From JBALVT01 sp045110675 (GTDB lineage: Bacteria > Pseudomonadota > Gammaproteobacteria > Pseudomonadales > Halieaceae): a stretch of 64,000 nt of DNA. Both the position numbers and the translations under genes were made by a program. Below the pieces are notes generated by a model. The model was given only the letters and a program-made list of their open reading frames with translations, had not been told where the DNA came from and ran no database searches. The stretch covers positions 39,838 through 103,837 of the forward strand of contig JBGCGJ010000060.1 of the NCBI GenBank assembly GCA_045110675.1, read 5' to 3'. Positions 8,690 to 17,925 of the stretch are shown here, in pieces; the first letter of the stretch is position 1; every line of letters begins with the position of its first letter.

Positions 8690-9478
8690 ATGAGTTTTAC
8701 AACCGACACCTCCTTTGTGCGTGAAAGGGGTGTGTATCATTCTGAAATCCGTCCCGGATGGGACATTATGGGCAATGCCAACGGGGGTTACCTGATGGCT
8801 ATCGCTGCCCGCGCCATGGGGGACGTGAGCCGACCGCATCCGATCTCAGTGAGTGCCCATTTCCTATCACCGGGCAAGCCAGGCCCAGTGAGTATCAGCC
8901 CCACGATCGTTAAGCAGGGTCGCAACTTCAGTACTGTGAGAGCCAGTATGGTGGGTCCGGAAAAGCCCATCATTGAACTGCTAGGCAGTTTTGGCGAATT
9001 GTCGAGTGCGGACAACGCAGTTTTAGTCGATGCTGAACCGCCCGATCTTCCTGCACCGGATGAGTGCGTGGCGAGAGAGCGTCCGTCCAGCGGCGCGCCG
9101 CCGCCCTTCATCGATAAATTGGACATACGGCTGCATCCCGAGGATGCTCTGTTTTATGAGAATCGACCTTCGGGCAGGCCACTCATGAGGGGCTGGATCA
9201 AAATGGCCGATGATGAGCCGATTGATGCCTTTGGCTTGCTGCTGGTCGCCGATGTTTTTCCGCCCACCATTTTTAATGCCGATTTGCCGCGGGCCTGGGT
9301 TCCGACCCTGGAAATGACTTCCCATGTGCGAGGTTTACCGGAGCCCGGTTGGTTGCGCTGTCAATTCTCTACCCGTTTTGTCACCGGTGGTTTTCTGGAA
9401 GAGGATGGTGAGGTGTGGGACGCCAGCGGCAAGCTGGTGGTTCAATCTCGGCAGCTGGCGCTTATGCCCAGAACCTAG
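8690..9478 (+). CDS. Acyl-CoA thioesterase-like double-hotdog protein
   Basis: 262 residues resembling the TesB-like 4HBT_3 group. The first hotdog has GNANGGYLMAIAARAM (about residues 25-40) and VSAHFLSPGKPGPV; the second ends with LRCQFSTRFVTGGFLEEDGEVWDASGKLVVQSRQ-type sequence typical of the family C-terminus. Such proteins hydrolyse acyl-CoA thioesters in the cytoplasm and are common near lipid or steroid degradation genes. RBS AGGA precedes the ATG. Its stop overlaps by four bases the stop of the convergent GAF protein. Confidence 0.85.
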   Translation: MSFTTDTSFVRERGVYHSEIRPGWDIMGNANGGYLMAIAARAMGDVSRPHPISVSAHFLSPGKPGPVSISPTIVKQGRNFSTVRASMVGPEKPIIELLGSFGELSSADNAVLVDAEPPDLPAPDECVARERPSSGAPPPFIDKLDIRLHPEDALFYENRPSGRPLMRGWIKMADDEPIDAFGLLLVADVFPPTIFNADLPRAWVPTLEMTSHVRGLPEPGWLRCQFSTRFVTGGFLEEDGEVWDASGKLVVQSRQLALMPRT

Positions 9479-9963
9479 GTTCTGGCATTGAGTTCACGCT
9501 CTGCTATTCGTCCCAGATCTCGAAGAATATCTATGTCTGCTGCGCTGAGCTGCCGGGGCTTGTCGTCGATGATGCACAGAGTTCCCAGCTTGCCTCCCTG
9601 CGGAGATGCCAGCGGGTACCCCGCATAGAAGCGAATAAACGGTTTGCTGAGCACCATGGGGTTGTCGATGAAGCGCTCGTCCTGTTTCACATCGGGAATG
9701 TAAAAGATGTCATCTCCTAAAATGGCGTGGGCGCAAAAAGAAATGTTTCTTGGGGTCTCGGTCACGTCCAAGCCACTGTGAGACTTAAACCATTGGCGAT
9801 TTTCATCAATCAGGCTGACCAGGGCGATAGGAACCTGAAACAGGCGCCGTGCCGTGCGAGTAAGCCTGTCAAATCGTTCTTCATGGGGGCTATCCAGAAT
9901 ATCGAGAGCCCACAAATCCTCCAGTCTATTTTGTTCCAGAGGGGGAATTTTGGGAGCTAACAT
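9475..9963 (-). CDS. Stand-alone GAF domain protein
   Basis: 162 residues, a single GAF sensor domain. It is strongly similar to the first 155 residues of the neighbouring GAF-GGDEF protein: LFQVPIALVSLIDENRQ, SFCAHAILGDD, FYAGYPLASPQGGKLGTLC and the acidic linker helix with AERELNA are all shared. It stops just where the neighbour's GGDEF domain would begin. It lies 85 bp downstream of that gene on the same strand. It may be a truncated duplicate that kept sensing ability and could modulate the cyclase; that role is inference. Confidence 0.85.
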   Translation of the reverse strand: MLAPKIPPLEQNRLEDLWALDILDSPHEERFDRLTRTARRLFQVPIALVSLIDENRQWFKSHSGLDVTETPRNISFCAHAILGDDIFYIPDVKQDERFIDNPMVLSKPFIRFYAGYPLASPQGGKLGTLCIIDDKPRQLSAADIDILRDLGRIAERELNART

Positions 9964-10048
9964 TAAATGGTTCCTTCAACGCTTAAACCGGTTGCAAGGC
10001 CCTCCCAAAGGCAAGCTAACCGTGTCCATTTTGTTAAGACGCTTTTGT

Positions 10049-11044
10049 TTACTGGGCGGGAGCCACCGGCTCTTGTTGCTGCTGGGCACTGCTTCGCGCT
10101 TTACAGCGGTACATTACAGCATCACTTTCCGCTAGCAGTTGTTCTACACTGTGATGGCATTGCGGTTCAAATTGGACGATCCCATGAGAGAAGGAAAGAT
10201 CATATCCCCGTCGCTCTGCTTGGTTGCGATCATCAAGAGCCGCCTGAAAACGCTTTATCGCCAGCTCACTTTGTTCCTTGGAGTTGTTCACCAGCAGGAA
10301 TACAAATTCGTCCCCACCCAGGCGAGCGAACACATCTGAGTTTCTGCAGTTCTGCCTCATGACGTCTGCGAATGTCTTCAGGGCGTAATCTCCCTCAGAG
10401 TGGCCGTAGGTGTCGTTGATGGATTTGAATTTGTTTAAATCCATAAACACCATAGTGGTCGGTATATTTTGCCTGGCACAGAGTTTCAGGCTGTTTTCCG
10501 CCAGAGTGATGAAGCCTCTGCGATTGTTGGTATTGGTCAGCTCGTCGAGTGTTGCCAGTTGCACAGCGGCGAGTTCCCGCTCTATGATTTGGGCGAGGTC
10601 GCGCAGGGAATCGCAGTCCTCGCTGCTGAGTTTTCTTGGTTTTTGATCTGAAATGCACAGTGTGCCGATTTTTAATCCGTCCGTGGATCGCAGCGGGTAA
10701 CCCGCATAAAATTGGATATGCGGTTCGCTCGCAACCTTGGGGTCGTGTTCGAATCGCGGATCTTTGCTTGCGTCAGGGACGCAAAACACGTCGTCGCCCA
10801 GCATAGTGTAGTCACAAAAAGAGGCGATATGAGGGACTTCGCTGACTTCCACTCCCGGGTATCTATCGAAAGTTTGACGGTTGTCATCCACCAGGGAAAC
10901 CAGGGCTATAGGAACCTGGAACAACCGCTTCGCCATTCGCGTCAGGCTGATGAAGCGGTCGCCGACAGGGGTATCCAAAACGTCGAGTCGCGCCGCGGTT
11001 TCCAACCGAGCCTGCTCTGTAATTGTTGTAGCCAAAACTGTCAT
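10049..11044 (-). CDS. GAF-GGDEF diguanylate cyclase
   Basis: 331 residues: GAF domain (about 20-155), a short linker helix, then GGDEF (about 165-315). It makes cyclic di-GMP from two GTP. The active-site signature GGDEF is intact at 243-247 and an RxxD inhibitory site (RNSD, 234-237) sits at the standard five-residue distance, so product inhibition is expected. The C-terminus is a Gln/Pro tail. No membrane segments or signal peptide, so it is cytosolic. Transcribed before the GAF-only paralogue. Confidence 0.93.
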   Translation of the reverse strand: MTVLATTITEQARLETAARLDVLDTPVGDRFISLTRMAKRLFQVPIALVSLVDDNRQTFDRYPGVEVSEVPHIASFCDYTMLGDDVFCVPDASKDPRFEHDPKVASEPHIQFYAGYPLRSTDGLKIGTLCISDQKPRKLSSEDCDSLRDLAQIIERELAAVQLATLDELTNTNNRRGFITLAENSLKLCARQNIPTTMVFMDLNKFKSINDTYGHSEGDYALKTFADVMRQNCRNSDVFARLGGDEFVFLLVNNSKEQSELAIKRFQAALDDRNQAERRGYDLSFSHGIVQFEPQCHHSVEQLLAESDAVMYRCKARSSAQQQQEPVAPAQ

Positions 11045-11261
11045 TTCAGTATTCCTTAGCGGGGGGTTGTTACCTTGCTCTGTGGTAGCGAGCCGCGCTA
11101 ATTGCTAGTTTGTATAGTAATGATTATCGACCCATTGTCAGAAACCTTTAGCAATTTGTGAGCCTTGCTGGATGTGCTTTAGTGTGGCCGATTGCTTATG
11201 CCTGAGCGGGCCGTTAACATGGCGCCAGAGTCAAATTGCCCACTTGATCCAGGAGTTATCG

Positions 11262-12017
11262 ATGGACTTTTCCCGCCCCGTGACGGAGGCGACTAGCTTG
11301 TTGGAGATCAATCCCGAAATCGACCGGTCGCGCTTGGCAGCAGAATTCGCTGAGCATAAAAGAGTTCAAATCCGCAACGTTTTGACCGAAGACTCCGCTC
11401 ACAAGATCACCCAATTGCTGGTTAAGCAAACGCCCTGGGGTTTGTCCTGGAGGGCTGGAGATGACGGTCCACATAAACTCCGCAAGGAACAGGCAGCCAG
11501 TTTGCCAAAGACTGATGGTGATCAAATTGGACACAAGCTGACCGCATCGATGGGGCAAAACGACTTCGCGTTCATCTATTCGCAGTACCAGATGTACGAC
11601 GCATTTGTTCAGGGGTGGTCAGGTGGGTCTCCACATGATGGCCTATTTCAGGATATGAACTCGCCGCTGTTTTTGGACCTGGTACGTGAAGTCACAAGCC
11701 TGCCCGAAATTCAATGGGCCGATGCCCAGGCAACCCTGTATGCACCTGGCCAGTTTCTTTCATTGCATCAGGATGTGGAGGCTGATCAGGGATGGTTGGT
11801 CGCCTATGTGTTGAACTTTTGCACCCGAGATTGGCGTCCAGATTGGGGCGGTTACCTGAATTTCTACGATGAAGATGGCGACATAGTCGCGGGTTATAGG
11901 CCGCGCTTCAATTCCCTGAACATGTTTCTGGTTCCCCAGGATCACAATGTCAGCTATGTTCCTCAATTCGCGCCCTATGGACGTTTTGCTATTACCGGTT
12001 GGTTCAGGGACCGCTGA
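11262..12017 (+). CDS. 2OG-Fe(II) oxygenase, prolyl-hydroxylase-like (1)
   Basis: 251 residues from the ATG at 11262, chosen for the AGGAG six bases upstream; an upstream in-frame ATG (11172) lacks one and adds a Cys-rich stretch. The catalytic iron triad is visible as HQDVEAD (HxD) and a later His in PQDHNVSYVPQF, with the 2-oxoglutarate Arg in GRFAITGWF. It resembles SM-20/Ofd1-type protein prolyl hydroxylases. It acts in the cytosol on an unknown substrate. It is the first of three consecutive oxygenase genes on this strand. Confidence 0.87.
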   Translation: MDFSRPVTEATSLLEINPEIDRSRLAAEFAEHKRVQIRNVLTEDSAHKITQLLVKQTPWGLSWRAGDDGPHKLRKEQAASLPKTDGDQIGHKLTASMGQNDFAFIYSQYQMYDAFVQGWSGGSPHDGLFQDMNSPLFLDLVREVTSLPEIQWADAQATLYAPGQFLSLHQDVEADQGWLVAYVLNFCTRDWRPDWGGYLNFYDEDGDIVAGYRPRFNSLNMFLVPQDHNVSYVPQFAPYGRFAITGWFRDR

Positions 12018-12145
12018 GTTCGACGAATACTCTTTGGAGCACACTGTAGTTTCGGTTGGCAGCAAGGCTATAATTTGGACTGCTGGGTCCTCAGTGATAG
12101 CTTTGGTTTACTTGGGTTGGATATAGAAGTTCAGAGGTATGTGTC

Positions 12146-12703
12146 ATGTCCGTTTTAGATTACATTCGGTATTTTCCCAACTTTGTCGATAGTCAACTCT
12201 GCGACGATGTGCTGAATCACTACAAAGAGAATGCGCAGTGGCAAAGTTCTACTTTTTCTGACGGAACTGGAGTTCTACCGGGATCAGAAGAAAGAGTCAA
12301 AATGGATGAATACTGGATACATCAAGACGAAAAATACTATCACGAACTAAAAGTGTTCTTTCGCAATGCCGTGATGGAGTACATCCAGGCATTTCCGCAA
12401 ATCGCACCGCAGGCTTTTACCTCTTTTAGAATGAACCACTACCCGGTGGGAGGTTTTATGGAGAGCCACATTGACAATATTCACCACAGCCATGGCCAGG
12501 AGTATGGATACCCGCATTTGACGGCGCTTGTTTTGTTAAATGATGATTATGCGGGAGGAGACTTCGAGTTATGCGGAGGCGGGTTTGTCGCCAATAAACA
12601 AAAGGGCTCGGTCATTGTCTTTCCTTCAAACTTTATGTTTCCCCACGAAGTTAAAAGAGTGACCGAAGGAGACAGATTCAGTCTCATGACGTGGATCATG
12701 TGA
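12146..12703 (+). CDS. 2OG-Fe(II) oxygenase, P4Hc-like (2)
   Basis: 185 residues. A compact double-stranded beta-helix oxygenase: MNHYPVGGFMESHIDN carries HxD, PHEVKRVTEGDRFSLMTW carries the second His and the 2-oxoglutarate-binding Arg, and YAGGDFELCGGGF is the usual glycine-rich core. Closest in layout to the prolyl 4-hydroxylase alpha-subunit domain. Starts 128 bp after the first oxygenase and ends 44 bp before the TPR-oxygenase. Substrate unknown. Confidence 0.88.
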   Translation: MSVLDYIRYFPNFVDSQLCDDVLNHYKENAQWQSSTFSDGTGVLPGSEERVKMDEYWIHQDEKYYHELKVFFRNAVMEYIQAFPQIAPQAFTSFRMNHYPVGGFMESHIDNIHHSHGQEYGYPHLTALVLLNDDYAGGDFELCGGGFVANKQKGSVIVFPSNFMFPHEVKRVTEGDRFSLMTWIM

Positions 12704-12747
12704 CCATCACTTGATTGACTGAGATACCCGGAAGTCAGCATGACGCT

Positions 12748-14568
12748 ATGAACCCACAAACTCACCAACAGTCCATGCAGCAAGCATTGCGGCTATATCA
12801 GTCGAATCAGTTGCAAGATGCGAAAAGTCTGTTGCTGCAAATTACCAGCAAGGTCAAAAATGATCCGAATGCCTGGCATATACTCGGCGCTGTTCAACGT
12901 CGCTGTGGTGAGCTAGATGCCGGTAAAAAATCGCTTAACAGATCCTTGAAGCTGAATCGGCAACAACCAGACGTGTGGAATACGTTGGGAAATTTAAATC
13001 GAACGTCCGGGAATAATAAGGAAGCTCTGTCGTGTTATCAATCTGCCTTGAAACTAGCACCTAATCATGTTGATGCACGTAATAACAAGGGTCTGATTTT
13101 AAATAGTACCAAACGGTGGAAAGAAGCTGAGACGAATTTTACTAAGGCGCTAAAGAATAATCCCGAAGATCAAACGGCATTGGCGGGCTTGGGTGATTCG
13201 CTCAGAGGCCAGAAAAAATATACCGAAGCGCTTGCCGTGTATGATCGAGTGTTATTAGCAAATCCCCATAATGTCATCGTTCTAAACAACAAGAGTATTA
13301 TTCTAAAGCTTCAAGGCCGATGGGCAGAGGCGGTCTCCTGTGCGCAACTGGCTTTGGACGAGGCCCCAAATTCTTCTGAAGTAAAACACAATTTGGCTTC
13401 AGCCCTGTCGGGAAACCGGCAGGAGGATGAAGCCGTTAGCTTGTATCAAAAAATCATTGAGCAATCGCCGCAGGATGCCTCCGCGCATCGGTATCTAAAC
13501 CAGATATTGTGGACCCAGGGCAGTGACAAATTTCTCCAATCTTATTCGCTTGGCAAACAGGCCCGTCCCGATGATCTGGAGCTTAGACGCTCTTACGCTG
13601 GTCAGCTGATGCAGGCCGAGCGTTTCGAAGAAGCTGAGCGAGAAATACAATCTGCGATACAGATGGCGCCTGACAATCCTGCTCTCCGACTCATTAGTGC
13701 AAAAATATTCAAGGAACTGAAAAAATTTGACGATGCTTTGACCGATTTGCATCACGCCAGAAAGCAAAATGCCAGTAATGTATCGGTGATGGAGGCATTG
13801 GGAGAAACGTTGCTTGGAGTGGGAGACGGCGCGGGGGCACTGAAGATTTTCAACAAATTATTGAAAAGCAATGGTGAGAATCTCTCGTGGTGGGCGTTGA
13901 AGGCAGATGCCTTGAGGTTGACGGGAAGCGAGGAGTACCACTGGCTCTATGATTATGAGCGCTTGTTCTTCGTGCGCTCTATCGAACCGCCTTCCGGCTA
14001 CCGAAATGTGGACGATTTTAATGAAGCCTTGTTAGCGGATCTTGAAAAATTTCACACCGGCAAGCAACATCCATTGGATCGATCACTGCGATTGGGTACG
14101 CAGACCGTCGGCAATATTTTTGATGTGCCTTTGGAGACCATACAGCAACTGGAGTCGGCGATGTCCGAACAAATTCTCGATTGCATCGAACGACTGCCGG
14201 AAGACAAGAGCCATCCCACCTTGAGAAATAAATCCAGGCTTTTTGATTACATAGGCTCTTGGTCAGTGAGATTGCGCAAAGAGGGATTTCACGCCAACCA
14301 CAATCATCCGGAAGGTTGGTTCAGCGGCCCTTACTATGTTGCCCTGCCAGATATTGTCAAACAGGAGGATAACCAGCAGGGCTACATTCGATTCGGTGAA
14401 CCTGGCTATAAAGCCTTGGAACCGATGTCGTCGGGTCACATCGTTGCGCCAAAGGAGGGCTCTCTGGTTTTGTTTCCTTCATACATGTGGCATGGAACCG
14501 TACCCTTTGAATCGGAGCAATATCGGGTGTCGGTATCTCAGGACCTTGTTCAAGCACCTGGCGGGTAA
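12748..14568 (+). CDS. TPR protein fused to a 2OG-Fe(II) oxygenase domain (3)
   Basis: About 606 residues. The first 380 are tandem tetratricopeptide repeats (signatures such as DVWNTLGNLNRTSGNNKEAL and DARNNKGLILNSTKRWKEAE). The C-terminal 200 residues fit the putative 2OG-Fe(II) oxygenase family PF13759: NHNHPEGWFSGPYYV, the MWHGTVPF His and the YRVSVSQD Arg. TPRs probably hold a protein substrate, as in eukaryotic OGT- or P4H-type fusions; that is inference. The start is uncertain: an in-frame TTG at 12715 would add 11 residues, and neither start has a strong RBS. Confidence 0.88.
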   Translation: MNPQTHQQSMQQALRLYQSNQLQDAKSLLLQITSKVKNDPNAWHILGAVQRRCGELDAGKKSLNRSLKLNRQQPDVWNTLGNLNRTSGNNKEALSCYQSALKLAPNHVDARNNKGLILNSTKRWKEAETNFTKALKNNPEDQTALAGLGDSLRGQKKYTEALAVYDRVLLANPHNVIVLNNKSIILKLQGRWAEAVSCAQLALDEAPNSSEVKHNLASALSGNRQEDEAVSLYQKIIEQSPQDASAHRYLNQILWTQGSDKFLQSYSLGKQARPDDLELRRSYAGQLMQAERFEEAEREIQSAIQMAPDNPALRLISAKIFKELKKFDDALTDLHHARKQNASNVSVMEALGETLLGVGDGAGALKIFNKLLKSNGENLSWWALKADALRLTGSEEYHWLYDYERLFFVRSIEPPSGYRNVDDFNEALLADLEKFHTGKQHPLDRSLRLGTQTVGNIFDVPLETIQQLESAMSEQILDCIERLPEDKSHPTLRNKSRLFDYIGSWSVRLRKEGFHANHNHPEGWFSGPYYVALPDIVKQEDNQQGYIRFGEPGYKALEPMSSGHIVAPKEGSLVLFPSYMWHGTVPFESEQYRVSVSQDLVQAPGG

Positions 14569-14635
14569 CTGGCGTAGCTGGAGTTTGCGACAGTGAGGGA
14601 TTAGACTTGGTGTCCTTTCGAATGCGAGGTTTTTC

Positions 14636-15106
14636 ATGAGCGCAAACACCACACAGTCCTTGCCGCAGGATAAGTTCCTGACACTGTCCGCCAACATGCT
14701 CAATCAGGCTTTTCTCGAGAATACCCGTACCAAGGCGAAAAATGTGTACAGGCAGCTTGTCGATGGAAAAACTGTGATTTTAATGAACGTGGAGATGGAC
14801 GATGAATCTACCACGCGATTTGATTTGGCGATGGACTGCAGAGCATATCAAGGTTCACTCAATTTCAGTGCCTTTCGAGCCAACCTGACCCAATTGATTT
14901 TTAATCTGGGAGAATCCGTGAAGCAGGGGGACACTATCCCGGTATTTACCCTGGAAGATGAAGACAGTTCGATGATTTTCGGGGTGACAGCGCTCTGCCA
15001 GGAGACAGATCATACGAACGTGATGGCTTTGAGTGCCGATATGTCAGAAGAACGACCCTCTGTGTTGCTCAAGCTTATGTATCTGGATCACCAGCAGGGT
15101 TCGTAG
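14636..15106 (+). CDS. Conserved-looking protein of unknown function
   Basis: 156 residues, GAGG upstream of the ATG. No family recognised. It is acidic and predicted soluble, with alternating hydrophobic and polar segments (KTVILMNVEMDDE, IPVFTLEDEDSSMIFGVTAL) that suggest a beta-rich fold, and no signal peptide. It follows the TPR-oxygenase by 67 bp on the same strand and may be cotranscribed; it could be a partner or substrate of the oxygenases, but nothing in the sequence proves it. Confidence 0.65.
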   Translation: MSANTTQSLPQDKFLTLSANMLNQAFLENTRTKAKNVYRQLVDGKTVILMNVEMDDESTTRFDLAMDCRAYQGSLNFSAFRANLTQLIFNLGESVKQGDTIPVFTLEDEDSSMIFGVTALCQETDHTNVMALSADMSEERPSVLLKLMYLDHQQGS

Positions 15107-15204
15107 AGTGAGAAAAAGCTTAGCTGAGAATGTCTAACCACGGCGAGTCAGCCGGGGTGGCATGGATAGACACCAACGACAGGCACCAATCATAGGCACA
15201 TGTA

Positions 15205-16461
15205 ATGGCAGTTAAACTCTCACGACGAAGGTTTGCGCAAATGCTGCCCTTAGGACTAGCGCTACCACTGAACGTGAGTCTGATAGCATCTCCCTCCGTG
15301 TTTAACTTTCGCATTCGCACAATCACTGCCGGTTTGGACGTGGCTGGAAAAACCTGGATCGGTGAGGCAGAGAAGGCGGCCGGATTTCTTCGCGGGGCTC
15401 GACAAGCGTTTGCCGCAAAGGGCTACGAAGTTCAGACGCTTCGCATTGCGACACAAGCCTTCAGTGAGTATCACGCAAACTGGACAAGCCCCGTCGCGCG
15501 AAGAACCATAAAAGCGCTGGATGAGTTTGCGCAGGACCAGAATTTGATGCTGAGTATCGGTCCGGTTATCTCCGCAGATACTTACCACCCAGAGTTTGCC
15601 GACTGGGCGGTAGAACTTCTTCGAGAGACGAACAATATAAGCTTTAGTCTCAATATGGCCTCCGACCTCGGCGGCGTGCATCATCGAGGCTTGCGATCTG
15701 CAGCCGATGCGATTCTGGCTATCGCTCATGGCACTCCCGGCGGGGAGGGAAATTTTCGCTTCGCAGCGAATGCCTTCACACCCGCTGGCACACCTTTTTT
15801 CCCGGCCGCGTATTTTGATCGAGGACGCGCTTTTAGCATTGGGCTGGAATCCCCCAATCTTTTGGCGGCGGCATTTCGGCAAGCTTCCAGTGTGATCGAG
15901 GCACAAACGATTTTGGAGCAGCAATTGAACGATGCGCTCGATCCGGTTGCGGCCTTGGCGTCCTCTCTTGCAGAGAAAGAGGGCTGGAGCTATTTGGGTA
16001 TCGACACCTCACCTGCGCCAGGTCTTGACTCCAGTATCGGCGCGGCCATCGAGACACTCACAGGTGCCCCTTTCGGCAGTACCTCCACCCTGTCGGCCTG
16101 CGCGGCGATTACCAGTGTGCTGCAGAACCTGGATGTGTTGAGTTGTGGTTACTCCGGTCTCATGTTGCCTATTATGGAAGATCCTGTTCTGGCGCGTCGC
16201 GCACGAGAGGGTCGCTACGGGATTTCCGAACTGCTTCTGTATTCTAGCGTATGCGGTACTGGTCTTGATGTCGTGCCCATTCCCGGTGATAGCAGCTCGA
16301 CAACCGTAGCCAACATCCTTGCCGATGTTGCCTCATTGGCAAGCCGTTATCGCAAACCGCTGTCTGCCAGGTTGTTTCCAGCACCCGGTAAACAGGCTGG
16401 TGATACAGTGCATTTCGACAACCCTCATCTCACACCCGCGGTTGTCATGTCGATAGCTTAA
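15205..16461 (+). CDS. DUF711/UPF0210 family protein with possible Tat signal
   Basis: 418 residues. The N-terminus KLSRRRFAQMLPLGLALPL looks like a twin-arginine or Sec leader. The rest matches DUF711 (UPF0210), a family named from archaea and Gram-positives and related in fold to glycyl-radical-like barrels: YLGIDTSPAPG, SSIGAAIE and the late GTGLDVVPIPGDSS segment are diagnostic. Function unknown. An exported version is unusual because better-known UPF0210 proteins are cytosolic. The next gene, a luciferase-like oxidoreductase, is 92 bp downstream. Confidence 0.82.
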   Translation: MAVKLSRRRFAQMLPLGLALPLNVSLIASPSVFNFRIRTITAGLDVAGKTWIGEAEKAAGFLRGARQAFAAKGYEVQTLRIATQAFSEYHANWTSPVARRTIKALDEFAQDQNLMLSIGPVISADTYHPEFADWAVELLRETNNISFSLNMASDLGGVHHRGLRSAADAILAIAHGTPGGEGNFRFAANAFTPAGTPFFPAAYFDRGRAFSIGLESPNLLAAAFRQASSVIEAQTILEQQLNDALDPVAALASSLAEKEGWSYLGIDTSPAPGLDSSIGAAIETLTGAPFGSTSTLSACAAITSVLQNLDVLSCGYSGLMLPIMEDPVLARRAREGRYGISELLLYSSVCGTGLDVVPIPGDSSSTTVANILADVASLASRYRKPLSARLFPAPGKQAGDTVHFDNPHLTPAVVMSIA

Positions 16462-16553
16462 GATGTTCACCGCGGGAGTGCCGCCGCTTCGCCATAAATG
16501 CTTTGGAAAGCGAAACACTACAAGAGCAAAGACAGACATGGGACTAAACTGAT

Positions 16554-17603
16554 ATGCAGGTGATGACAGTATTGCCTCAGCAAAACCTCAATGATATCGA
16601 ACACTCCGCGCGAGCTGCAGAGTTAGTGGGTTATGACCAAATATCCAGTATGGAGAATCGCCATGATCCATTTGTGCCTTTGGGTATAGCGGCGGTTTCA
16701 ACACAAAAGATCAAGGTGGGCACCGCAGTCGCCATTGCCTTTCCGCGTTCACCCATGGTTGTGGCCAATACGTGCTGGGATCTACAAAACGCCTCAGATG
16801 GCCGATTTGTCCTGGGTTTGGGGCCGCAGATTAGGGCGCACAATGAGAATCGCTTTTCCACGCCCTGGTCACCACCCGTTCCCCGTATGCGAGAGTATGT
16901 TAATGCCCTGCGAGCAATTTGGCGTAACTGGCAATTGGGTGAAGAGTTGGAATTTAGGGGCGAGCATTACACATTTACTTTGATGACGCCAAACTTTGTG
17001 CCGCAATCTTCGGATCAGCCTCCGGTGCCGATTACTATCGCGGCAGTGGGTCCGCAAATGTTAAAACTCGCTGGAGAAGTCTGCGACGGCGTTCATCTAC
17101 ATCCCTTTTGTACACGTGCTTATCTCGAAAATGTGGCGATGCCGCGGATCGAACTCGGGCTGGCTCAGTCGGGTAAGCCGCGTGAAGCTTTTCAAATTGC
17201 TGGGGGTGGTTTTCTGGCCACAGGTGAGACCGATGAAGAGGTTGCAGATGTGCTCGAGTGGGTGCGTTATCGCATCGCATTCTACGGCTCTACGCCCAGC
17301 TACTGGCCTGTATTGGAGCACCACGATCTCGGCGACCTGGGGCGCAAGCTCAATAGTATGACCAAAGCCGGTCAATGGGATGACCTAGCGGCAGAGGTTA
17401 GTGACGATGTGCTGTCACTTTTCACGGCGTTTGGGCGCTATGACCAAATTGCCGCTGCAGTGGAAGAGCGTTTCGGAGGCGTGATAGACATGCTATATGC
17501 CAGCTTGTCAGCCGATAACTTGCCCGCCATTCCTGCGGATGTGTTACAGGACATTCAAAAAATCAGTTCGTTGTTTAAGCGTTTTGGTACGGATTGGTCA
17601 TAG
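16554..17603 (+). CDS. Luciferase-like (LLM-class) flavin oxidoreductase
   Basis: 349 residues, an F420- or FMN-dependent TIM-barrel oxidoreductase of the LLM class. Family segments are AAELVGYDQISSME, VGTAVAIAFPRSPMVVA, GRFVLGLGPQIRAHN and VPITIAAVGPQMLKLAGEVCDGVHLHPF. Members of this branch (the TIGR03617-like group) are often annotated as F420-dependent although many proteobacterial hosts lack F420, so FMN is possible. No leader peptide. It follows the DUF711 gene on the same strand. Confidence 0.85.
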   Translation: MQVMTVLPQQNLNDIEHSARAAELVGYDQISSMENRHDPFVPLGIAAVSTQKIKVGTAVAIAFPRSPMVVANTCWDLQNASDGRFVLGLGPQIRAHNENRFSTPWSPPVPRMREYVNALRAIWRNWQLGEELEFRGEHYTFTLMTPNFVPQSSDQPPVPITIAAVGPQMLKLAGEVCDGVHLHPFCTRAYLENVAMPRIELGLAQSGKPREAFQIAGGGFLATGETDEEVADVLEWVRYRIAFYGSTPSYWPVLEHHDLGDLGRKLNSMTKAGQWDDLAAEVSDDVLSLFTAFGRYDQIAAAVEERFGGVIDMLYASLSADNLPAIPADVLQDIQKISSLFKRFGTDWS

Positions 17604-17745
17604 GGCCGCCGATTTCGCTGTCTCTGCTGCCTCAATCAGTTTTATCCGATCTATTATTCGGCGAAAAGCGGCTTGTTGATTAGAGTCTGCTCGGTAGAAT
17701 GCCCCCGTCAAACAATATCCAATCCAGACCAATGAGGCACTTACC

Positions 17746-17925
17746 ATGAAGTCAGAATCTTTAGCTCTCGTCGCGCAGTCCGCACAATCACTGTCTCCAG
17801 GGCAGCGTTTCATTCAGTGGGTGCAGGAACCAGCAGGTTCAGTGATTGCAGCTTCTGTCGCTACAATCAGTACCTTCGGGATTACCCTGTCAGGAATATG
17901 GGCTATTAGCCTAGCGGTTAGCTGA
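17746..17925 (+). CDS. Small predicted membrane protein (59 residues)
   Basis: A short frame with ATG at 17746 and GAGG eight bases upstream. The product has a polar N-terminus (MKSESLALVAQSAQSLSPGQ) and a C-terminal hydrophobic stretch of about 25 residues (VIAASVATISTFGITLSGIW) fitting one transmembrane helix. No family recognised. Its end overlaps by 15 bases the end of the convergent RNA methyltransferase gene. The good RBS and hydrophobic pattern support a real gene, but short length limits certainty. Confidence 0.5.
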   Translation: MKSESLALVAQSAQSLSPGQRFIQWVQEPAGSVIAASVATISTFGITLSGIWAISLAVS

